From the NCBI GenBank assembly GCA_946628745.1, contig CAMOXA010000119.1:1-5043 (forward strand): a stretch of DNA of 5,043 bases, written 5' to 3'. This DNA comes from an uncultured Verrucomicrobiota bacterium (GTDB lineage Bacteria > Verrucomicrobiota > Kiritimatiellia > RFP12 > UBA1067). Numbering within the stretch: the first letter of the stretch is position 1; each line of letters opens with the position of its first letter. The notes below the pieces were generated by a model. The model searched no databases. It worked only from the letters and a program-made list of their open reading frames with translations, and had not been told where the DNA came from. Of the stretch, positions 1 to 4,643 are shown one piece after another. Made by a program: the position numbers and the translations under genes.

Positions 1-946
1 GAACAGTGTACAGCGCGGTGATGGAGCCCTTCGAGGAGTTGCCGGCGCGCTCCATCAGTTTCGGCAGCTCTGAAAACACGCTCGGCGGGAAGCCTCTTCT
101 CGTAGGCGGCTCGCCGGCGGCCAGCCCGATTTCGCGCTGGGCGCGCCCGAAACGCGTCACGGAATCCATCAAGAGCAGAACCTTGTGGCCCTTGTCGCGA
201 AAGTATTCGGCGATGGATGTGGCGACATACGCAGCCTTCAGCCGTTCCATGGACGATCTATCCGAAGTCGATATGACAAGCACCGACTTCTTGAGGCCTT
301 CTGGTCCGAGATCCTTCTCGATGAACTCCCTTACCTCGCGTCCGCGTTCGCCTATGAGAGCCAGCACCGTGACTTCCGCCTCGGTGTTTCGTATGATTGA
401 AGCGAGAAGAGTGGACTTGCCGCCGCCTGCCGCGGCGAAGATGCCCATTCGCTGGCCCTCGCCGCACGTGAGAAGGCCGTCTATCGCGCGTATGCCGAGC
501 GAAATCGGTTTTGAAATTATGGTTCGCTCCAGAGGCGACGGCGGCGGGGCGTACACCGGGTAGTAGCCGTCCGGGCGCAACGGGCCTTTTACGTCGGCAT
601 CCATCGGCCGGCCGAGCCCGTCCAGTACGCGGCCGAGAAGATTCTCGCCGACCGGAACCATCTGGACGCGCCGTGTCGGGATCACCTCCGTTTCGGCGGA
701 TATGCCGATCATTGCGCCAAGTGCCGTCAGCAGCGCCGCGTCTTTCGTGAATCCGACGACTTCTGCCTGCACCTCGAAGTTCTCCCAGGGATTGCGCAGG
801 ATGCACACCTCGCCGACTTTCACGCCCGGCACAGACGCTTTTATGATAGTGCCGACGACCTGGATCACCTTGCCCTTGACGTCTATGGGCTGGGCGTCCT
901 CGACGGCTCTGTTGAGAACCTCCGGAATGTAATCGAACACTCCCAT
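1..946 (-). CDS. sctN: SctN, T3SS ATPase (partial: N-terminal 315 residues, C-terminus beyond window)
   Basis: Hexameric ATPase at the cytosolic base of the injectisome; it strips chaperones from effectors and unfolds substrates. The minus-strand frame from ATG at 946 is open to base 1. Visible in order are an N-terminal beta-barrel region (about 20-90, with VGEVCIL), the GRVLDGLGRPMD segment (about 105-116), Walker A AAAGGGKST (171-179), GERGREV (199-205) whose Glu200 corresponds to the F1-beta catalytic Glu, Walker B LLLMD (257-261) followed by SVTRFGRAQRE, and AAGEPPTRRGFPPSVF (276-291). These identify the T3SS/flagellar branch of the F1/V1-like ATPases; the GEGQR and AAAGGGKST wording is YscN-like. 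Family members are about 430-450 residues, so roughly the last quarter is missing. The first Walker A position is Ala rather than Gly, which is usual in YscN relatives. A GAGGAGA ribosome binding site (953-959) lies 6 nt upstream. The start overlaps the sctL stop as TGATG, implying coupled translation. Confidence 0.97.
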   Translation of the reverse strand, partial: MGVFDYIPEVLNRAVEDAQPIDVKGKVIQVVGTIIKASVPGVKVGEVCILRNPWENFEVQAEVVGFTKDAALLTALGAMIGISAETEVIPTRRVQMVPVGENLLGRVLDGLGRPMDADVKGPLRPDGYYPVYAPPPSPLERTIISKPISLGIRAIDGLLTCGEGQRMGIFAAAGGGKSTLLASIIRNTEAEVTVLALIGERGREVREFIEKDLGPEGLKKSVLVISTSDRSSMERLKAAYVATSIAEYFRDKGHKVLLLMDSVTRFGRAQREIGLAAGEPPTRRGFPPSVFSELPKLMERAGNSSKGSITALYTV

Positions 947-1566
947 CAACCGTCTCCTCTGGCAATATGCCGCCGGATCGACCTCTCTATGGCTGCGAGC
1001 TGGGTGTCTACCGACGCCTCCGCCACACCGGCCTCGGTTTCCAGAAAACAGGCGGGGCCTTTAAGCCGCGGATCCTCCACGACATCCAGCGACTCGATCG
1101 TCGGGTACTTCACCCTGAGTTCGGATACGCGCGCGCGCACCGGCTCGACCATGTCCGGCGCTACCTTTATCGTCACCTGCCGCTGTGTCCTGATCACGGC
1201 TGCCATCGTCTTGCGGACGATCTGCACGACCATCTCCTTGTCGCCGATTTCCATGACGCACGACTTTAAAGCCTTCATGACGATGCCCGCCATCTTGTCT
1301 TCGACAGATTCCATGAACTTGACAGACTGGTCGAGCTGGTCGAGTTTGAGCATCGCGATTTCCATCTTGCCTTCCGCGAGGCCTTCATCGTAGCCGCGTT
1401 TCTTTTCCTCCTCGAACGCTGCCTTGGCCTCCTCGCGTATTCTGGCGGCGTCTGCCTCTGCGGCGGCTATTATATCGGCGGCGGAAGCCGCCGTCGCGGC
1501 ATCTGCCGCCTTGACGACGCGGCGGTCCGATTCTACGGTGAGATTTTCTCTTTTCAGCAGCAGCAT
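946..1566 (-). CDS. sctL: SctL, T3SS ATPase stator (YscL/FliH family)
   Basis: A 206-residue cytosolic stator that links the ATPase SctN to the sorting platform (SctQ/SctK). The N-terminal region (about 15-56) is Ala/Glu/Lys-rich and looks like a long helix or coiled coil. It leads into a GxxxGxxxG run (Gly58, Gly62, Gly66), the helix-packing repeat typical of FliH/YscL proteins. The C-terminal half has the family pattern, including VTIKVAPD (131-138), ESLDVVEDPRLKGPACFLET (158-177) and then a terminal amphipathic helix (about 186-202). Length fits the family (about 200-225). The ATG at 1566 lies inside the 3' end of sctK (13-nt overlap), with a GGAGG (1577-1581) 10 nt upstream. The stop shares one base with the sctN start. 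Adjacency to sctN matches their physical interaction. Confidence 0.93.
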   Translation of the reverse strand: MLLLKRENLTVESDRRVVKAADAATAASAADIIAAAEADAARIREEAKAAFEEEKKRGYDEGLAEGKMEIAMLKLDQLDQSVKFMESVEDKMAGIVMKALKSCVMEIGDKEMVVQIVRKTMAAVIRTQRQVTIKVAPDMVEPVRARVSELRVKYPTIESLDVVEDPRLKGPACFLETEAGVAEASVDTQLAAIERSIRRHIARGDG

Positions 1567-2219
1567 AGCTTGTATGCCTCCGGGAACTTGAGTTTGAGGA
1601 GCTTTGTCAGAAACCGCGCATCGACGCCGTACGCCGTTTCGGCGACCGCCGCGCCTCCGCCGGCTTCGTCCTGCGGTCGCGGGAGCTTAAGCTCGACGCG
1701 GCGGCGTAGTTGCGCCGGCAGAACGGCAAGAAACGAAAACATCAACCTGCGTCCGGACAGGATGACGGCATCGGCAAGGCTGCCGTCGATTTGCGGGGCT
1801 GCACCGTCCGGCTTGAATCTTTCAAAGTACGCTGCGAAAGCGAACACGTCGGGATATACCCCCGGAAGCGCCGATTTGAGCGCACGGACTTCGGCCCCCG
1901 CCGTCACACTGCGCAATCTGTCCACAAAAACGATCGCGCCGATCCATTTCGACAGCGCCTCCAGCGTCCCGCCGTCTAGAAGCGCCAGACGGCTCCAGTC
2001 GTCTTTCGGGAACATGTGGAAGAACGGCTCGACGCCCAATCCCTCTAGGATATGCCGTTTGACTCGAGGGTTGTCCATCGGCGCGACGATGCCGCCGTCC
2101 AGCCACGACGGATGTATCTGAGGGACGAAATCCCACAAAAAATCGCGCACGCGCGGCCAAAGCGCTTTGTCGCCGACAAGCGCCCTTGCTTCATCCATCT
2201 CTATGTTGCCGCTCTTCAC
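1554..2219 (-). CDS. sctK: SctK, T3SS sorting-platform adaptor (YscK/OrgA-like)
   Basis: A 221-residue cytosolic protein that in characterised systems bridges the SctD cytosolic domain to the SctQ pods of the sorting platform. Recognition rests on FVPQIHPSWL (31-40), which matches the N-terminal aromatic-Pro-His-Pro-Ser-Trp region of YscK proteins. It also rests on the C-terminal segment LMFSFLAVLPAQLRRRVELK (159-178), ending in LP, a typical SctK ending region, and on placement between sctJ and sctL as in ysc operons. No signal peptide or transmembrane helix is seen. The chosen start is GTG at 2219, with GAAGG (2226-2230) 6 nt upstream; an internal ATG at codon 8 (2198) lacks an equally good ribosome binding site. 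The gene sits 33 nt after the upstream TPR gene. It ends in three consecutive Cys codons (TGC TGC TGC TGA) that overlap the sctL start. SctK sequences diverge widely, so the call leans partly on context. Confidence 0.87.
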   Translation of the reverse strand: MKSGNIEMDEARALVGDKALWPRVRDFLWDFVPQIHPSWLDGGIVAPMDNPRVKRHILEGLGVEPFFHMFPKDDWSRLALLDGGTLEALSKWIGAIVFVDRLRSVTAGAEVRALKSALPGVYPDVFAFAAYFERFKPDGAAPQIDGSLADAVILSGRRLMFSFLAVLPAQLRRRVELKLPRPQDEAGGGAAVAETAYGVDARFLTKLLKLKFPEAYKLCCC

Positions 2220-2252
2220 TTCACGCCTTCAGTTTGTCAATCCCTGCGGAAA

Positions 2253-2594
2253 TCAGCCGACCCACCGTCTCTCCGAACCTTTTCTGGATTCAAGATACCG
2301 CCGCCAGCGCGACGCCGCTTCGCCTTTTCGTCCGGACATCGCCAAAGCCCGCGTCTCAAGCACGGCCTCGGCATGGTCGAGTTCCGCTGGATAGTTCGCC
2401 GCGCGCAGAACCTCGAGCGCCCTGCCTGGCTCGCCATCTTCGAGCAAAAGCTGCGCGAACGCCGCGGCGGACGTCCCGTCCAGGGGATTGTCCTCCACAA
2501 GCGCCTCGCACAGGCTTCTGGCCCGCGCTGGCTGCCCGTGCCGCATGAACATCCATGCGGTCGTGAGCAAAAGCTGTCTCTCGTCTGCTTCCAC
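2253..2594 (-). CDS. Small TPR-type protein, YscY-like T3SS chaperone candidate
   Basis: A 113-residue soluble protein with no signal peptide or membrane segment. It appears to be all-helical, with two to three tetratricopeptide-like helix pairs. The first begins RQLLLTTAWMFMRHGQPARA (6-25) and is followed by a DNPLDG turn (35-40). The second is about 41-66, and the last is about 73-101, ending RWRRYLES (96-103). Length, the LLL..W....G..ARA opening and the ending with W/Y-YLE resemble YscY (about 114 residues), the TPR chaperone of the early substrate YscX in Ysc systems. This comparison is from memory, not an alignment. The alternative is a second YscG-like chaperone. The start is GTG at 2594 with GGGAAG about 7 nt upstream. 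It lies 18 nt after the sctJ stop and in the same reading frame. A gene here is not part of the classic J-K order. Confidence 0.72.
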   Translation of the reverse strand: MEADERQLLLTTAWMFMRHGQPARARSLCEALVEDNPLDGTSAAAFAQLLLEDGEPGRALEVLRAANYPAELDHAEAVLETRALAMSGRKGEAASRWRRYLESRKGSERRWVG

Positions 2595-2612
2595 TTTTCG
2601 ACTTCCCGCGAA

Positions 2613-3197
2613 TCACCGCCCGGGCGGCGGATCCTTGAACACGGTAACCATTATTTTTTCGTACGCCAGCCCCTCTATCGAGTTTTTGACAAGTCCCTTG
2701 ATCGACGGTATGTAGTCCGTGATGTCCGCGTCCCAGCGGGAACGTATCGCTACTGCCGCGGAAGACGGCAGGCTGTGTCTCGCGAAAGGATCGTTCTCTG
2801 GCAGGACAACGTGGACGTGTGCGTCCACGACACCGTCTATCCCTGATATCGTTCGGGCCAGATCTTGCGCCAGCGCGTCCATGAAACGTATTCTCTCCTC
2901 GCTGGGCGAAGAGATCATGCCCGTCTTTTTGAAGACCTCCCCGACGCCCTGGTGCTCGCGGCGCGGCAGTCCGGCCTTTTCAAGAAGATTCACGGCGGCA
3001 GCGAATTTGGATTCGTCCACCATGACGTTCCATGTGCCTTCTTCGCCCGCCGTCTTGTGGCAGCCGATACCGGCGTCCAACAGCGCGGCCATGACAAGGT
3101 TGGCCTGCCGTTCGATCAGACCCGAATGCAACGTCGTTTCTTTCTCGCATCCCGCGAGCAGAAGAGCCGCCGCCGCAATTACCGTCAAATTCTTCAT
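2613..3197 (-). CDS. sctJ: SctJ, T3SS inner-membrane ring lipoprotein (YscJ/EscJ family)
   Basis: A 194-residue lipoprotein that forms the inner ring of the inner-membrane MS-ring with SctD. The signal peptide MKNLTVIAAAALLLAGC (1-17) ends in an LLAGC lipobox, making Cys17 the lipidated residue. It is followed by ring-building motif 1 (about 20-80), a linker with GMISSPSEERIRF (93-105) that is diagnostic of YscJ, and ring-building motif 2 (about 106-187), which contains GIDGVVDAHVHVVLPE (119-134) and IKGLVKNSIEGLAYEKI (166-182). The protein stops right after motif 2, so the C-terminal transmembrane helix of YscJ and PrgK (about 240-250 residues) is absent; EscJ (about 190) is a known short form. 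The ATG at 3197 is chosen over an upstream in-frame GTG (3257) because GAGGAG (3203-3208) lies 5 nt before it and it opens directly into the signal peptide. Confidence 0.96.
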   Translation of the reverse strand: MKNLTVIAAAALLLAGCEKETTLHSGLIERQANLVMAALLDAGIGCHKTAGEEGTWNVMVDESKFAAAVNLLEKAGLPRREHQGVGEVFKKTGMISSPSEERIRFMDALAQDLARTISGIDGVVDAHVHVVLPENDPFARHSLPSSAAVAIRSRWDADITDYIPSIKGLVKNSIEGLAYEKIMVTVFKDPPPGR

Positions 3198-3202
3198 AGT
3201 CT

Positions 3203-3208
3203 CTCCTC
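3203..3208 (-). promoter_or_regulatory. Ribosome binding site of sctJ
   Basis: The minus strand reads GAGGAG, 5 nt before the ATG at 3197. It sets the sctJ start at the signal peptide rather than at the in-frame GTG 20 codons upstream (3257), which would put about 20 polar residues in front of the lipoprotein signal. Confidence 0.8.
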
Positions 3209-3253
3209 GCGCAAACGTCTGACGGAACCGGTTCTCCGGGCCGTCCGGCGCAA

Positions 3254-3646
3254 TCACTGATTCTTGACAAGAGTCTGTATCGCGTTGGAGGTCTTGTCGA
3301 CCACCTTCGTGACAACCTCCTGCTGAAACGACAGATTCATGATGTCGTATTGCAGTTCCACCATCTCGGCTGATGAAAGCGAATGCTCTCCGCGAAGCTC
3401 CGACAACGCGCGGATCCGGTGCAGCAGGCCCTGGTTATTCGCCTGGGCCGAGCGCCATGCCGCGGACGCCTCGGAAGCAAAAGGCACCGGAGCCGCCGCT
3501 TCGGCTCCTCCTGCGCCCATCGCGGCCTGAAACCGCTCGACCGCCGCGGGATTGGCGGCCTGGGTCGGCGCCGCCGCCTGCATGGTTAGCTCCCCGTCGA
3601 CAGGCTTGACACCTCTGACGGCCTCTATTATCATTGCCTCTGTCAT
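3254..3646 (-). CDS. sctI: SctI, T3SS inner rod protein (YscI family)
   Basis: A 130-residue early secreted protein that polymerises into the inner rod anchoring the needle to the export gate. The N-terminal half is Ala/Pro-rich and low in complexity, with an ANPAAVERFQAAM segment (31-43) recalling the P-x-x-V-x-R-F motif of YscI. The C-terminal third is the conserved helical part, with SLSSAEMVELQYDIMNLSFQ (89-108), then VVTKVVDKTSNAIQTLVKNQ (111-130), including the family's near-terminal V-x-K-T-x-x-x-I-Q-T-L-x-K-x-Q ending. No signal peptide is present, as expected for a T3SS-exported protein. The ATG at 3646 overlaps the upstream TPR gene as ATGA (4 nt); AAGGGA (3656-3661) lies 9 nt upstream. 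A YscH-like gene normally lying just before yscI is missing. Confidence 0.93.
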   Translation of the reverse strand: MTEAMIIEAVRGVKPVDGELTMQAAAPTQAANPAAVERFQAAMGAGGAEAAAPVPFASEASAAWRSAQANNQGLLHRIRALSELRGEHSLSSAEMVELQYDIMNLSFQQEVVTKVVDKTSNAIQTLVKNQ

Positions 3647-4011
3647 GTCATCAAATCCCTTGCCAGCTGCGCGGCCGCAGGATCGGCCGTCTGTCCGGCG
3701 GCCTCGCCGAGCGGCACCGCCGCCTCTTCTTTCCTGTTCAATCTTATCAACGCCATTCCTTTGAACGCCCGCAACATGGCGGACTCGGGGAAGCGCGGCA
3801 ACGCCTCTTGGTCGATATAGTCTATGGCGCCTCTGAAGTCAAGCATGCTGATGAGGAGGACGGCATTCGCCACAGCGACTGACGCCTCCCCCGGCCGGAA
3901 CCGCCCCAGCGCCGCTAGTATTTTCGCAGCGGACTGGAACCGGTTCTGGCCTGTCGCCATCAACGCGACGTTCAACAACAGTCGCGCCTCTTCTCCCGTG
4001 AGGTCAACCAT
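3643..4011 (-). CDS. sctG: YscG-like TPR chaperone of the needle subunit
   Basis: A 122-residue soluble cytosolic protein predicted to be all-helical, with three TPR-like helix pairs. The first is EEARLLLNVALMATGQ then RFQSAAKILAAL (7-35), the second is about 43-70, and the third has AMLRAFKGMALIRLNRKEEA (78-97). YscG (about 115 residues) has the same fold; with YscE it wraps the C-terminal helix of the needle protein and prevents premature polymerisation. The gene follows sctF directly, with the E-F-G order of ysc operons. The start is taken as ATG at 4011, which shares one base with the sctF stop (TGATG). No clear Shine-Dalgarno precedes it, so expression probably depends on translational coupling to sctF. 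Starting at an ATG at 4095 would place 28 residues inside sctF in another frame and is less likely. Confidence 0.88.
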   Translation of the reverse strand: MVDLTGEEARLLLNVALMATGQNRFQSAAKILAALGRFRPGEASVAVANAVLLISMLDFRGAIDYIDQEALPRFPESAMLRAFKGMALIRLNRKEEAAVPLGEAAGQTADPAAAQLARDLMT

Positions 4012-4349
4012 CAACGGAAGTTCGAGGCGATCGAGTTGAGCGCATCGCCAAGATTCTTGTTGATATTGGTCATCGTCGTGAGGGCGAGGTTCCACTGCTG
4101 CAGGTCGTACTGGAGCTGCTGGAGGTTCGCCTGCACATCGGGGTGCTGCTGATAGTTCTCCAACGACTCTTTGAGACGCTGCTCCATGATGTTCGCCGCG
4201 TTCATGAGCGCGTTGTACACGGCGTCGGTGTGGATATTGTACGCGGCCGTACCCTTATCCACGCGATACGCTTCGGACTGCACGCTCTTGATCTCGGGAA
4301 CGCCAGTGGTGGTGATACCACCCATTAGGTTGTCGAATGTATATGCCAT
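4011..4349 (-). CDS. sctF: SctF, T3SS needle filament subunit
   Basis: A 112-residue secreted protein that polymerises into the extracellular needle. The C-terminal part is the classic two-helix hairpin: helix 1 about 40-66, a Pro turn QQHPDVQ (67-73), and helix 2 about 74-110. Helix 2 carries LQQLQYDLQQWNLALTTMTN (76-95) and ends ALNSIASNFR (103-112), matching the conserved needle-protein C-terminus (L-x-x-L-Q-x-x-x-x-x-W, then I-x-x-x-F). YscF-type needles are about 80-87 residues; this protein carries some 23-25 extra N-terminal residues (MAYTFDNLMGG and on). The ATG at 4349 is well supported by AAAGGAG 8 nt upstream, so the extension is not a wrong start. The stop is fused with the start of the YscG-like gene. 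It sits between the two predicted co-chaperone genes. Confidence 0.95.
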   Translation of the reverse strand: MAYTFDNLMGGITTTGVPEIKSVQSEAYRVDKGTAAYNIHTDAVYNALMNAANIMEQRLKESLENYQQHPDVQANLQQLQYDLQQWNLALTTMTNINKNLGDALNSIASNFR

Positions 4350-4357
4350 TTTGTTTG

Positions 4358-4364
4358 CTCCTTT
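4358..4364 (-). promoter_or_regulatory. Strong ribosome binding site and A-rich leader of sctF
   Basis: The minus strand reads AAAGGAG, 8 nt before the sctF ATG, in an A-rich stretch (about 4350-4374) with CAACAAAACA upstream and CAAACAAA downstream. This is the strongest ribosome binding site in the window and stands out from the G+C-rich surroundings. It fits the high copy number needed for the needle subunit. Confidence 0.75.
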
Positions 4365-4406
4365 GTTTTGTTGTTGAACGTCGCCTTTCAGCGCCGTTTC
4401 CCGCGC

Positions 4407-4643
4407 CTAGCTGGCCACTCGGACAGTCAGACGCAAAATCTTTCTCGCGAGAACGTTGGCCTCCCGCAATGCCTCCGCCTTTTGGTATTCGTCCGGCGAC
4501 AGACCCTCCTTCAAAGCGGCCGCCAGCCGGCTTTCGAGACCGGCCAGCACCGCGTCGTAGCGGGCGAGCGCCTCTTCGCGCCCGGGCCCCGCCAGCTCTT
4601 TCTCGATTTCGAGAAGCCTCAACGGCTCTTTTACGGCTTCCAT
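4407..4643 (-). CDS. YscE-like needle co-chaperone (small helical protein)
   Basis: A 78-residue acidic, Leu/Ala/Glu-rich protein with no signal peptide or membrane segment. It looks like a helical hairpin: a first long helix about 22-46 (EEALARYDAVLAGLESRLAA), a GLSPDEY break (47-53) and a second helix about 54-73 (KAEALREANVLARKILRL). YscE (about 66 residues) has the same hairpin form and pairs with YscG to hold YscF monomeric in the cytosol. Sequence similarity is weak in this family, so the call rests on size, predicted structure and the exact D-E-F-G position. The ATG at 4643 overlaps the end of sctD by 13 nt and has GGGAGG (4649-4654) 5 nt upstream. It ends in TAG, followed by a 57-nt gap to sctF. 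I leave the symbol blank because sctE now usually means the large translocator. Confidence 0.8.
   Translation of the reverse strand: MEAVKEPLRLLEIEKELAGPGREEALARYDAVLAGLESRLAAALKEGLSPDEYQKAEALREANVLARKILRLTVRVAS

Noticed and set aside
410..436. Possible defective Walker A in SctN (Ala in place of the first Gly)
   Set aside because: The AAAGGGKST form is normal in YscN-type ATPases; the essential Lys and Ser/Thr are present.
6..563. 185-codon open frame on the plus strand
   Set aside because: Antisense to the conserved sctN ATPase core; the long open frame follows from high G+C and strong coding constraint on the other strand.
258..965. 235-codon open frame on the minus strand
   Set aside because: It is a shifted frame of sctN. 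Its translation is Arg/Gly-rich with no family features, whereas the frame from 946 gives a full set of SctN ATPase motifs.
2052..2846. 264-codon plus-strand open frame, the longest in the window
   Set aside because: It runs antisense across sctK, the TPR gene and sctJ, crosses gene boundaries, is Arg/Pro-rich and has no recognisable domain.
3225..3234. Perfect palindrome GAACCGGTTC before sctJ, repeated at 3937-3946
   Set aside because: It looks operator-like, but the second copy lies inside the YscG-like coding region, where it encodes Asn-Arg-Phe. Neither copy is near a promoter, so chance is the simpler explanation.
3198..3257. Longer sctJ starting at the in-frame GTG at 3257
   Set aside because: It would place 20 polar residues before a clear lipoprotein signal peptide and would bypass the well-placed GAGGAG site for the ATG at 3197.
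3647..3700. A missing or decayed yscH between the YscG-like gene and sctI
   Set aside because: The two genes overlap by 4 nt, leaving no space for a remnant, so the gene is simply absent here and nothing can be annotated.
4012..4095. 28-codon N-terminal extension of the YscG-like gene
   Set aside because: It lies wholly inside sctF in another frame, has low-complexity composition, and the TGATG junction with ATG at 4011 gives a protein of the usual YscG length.
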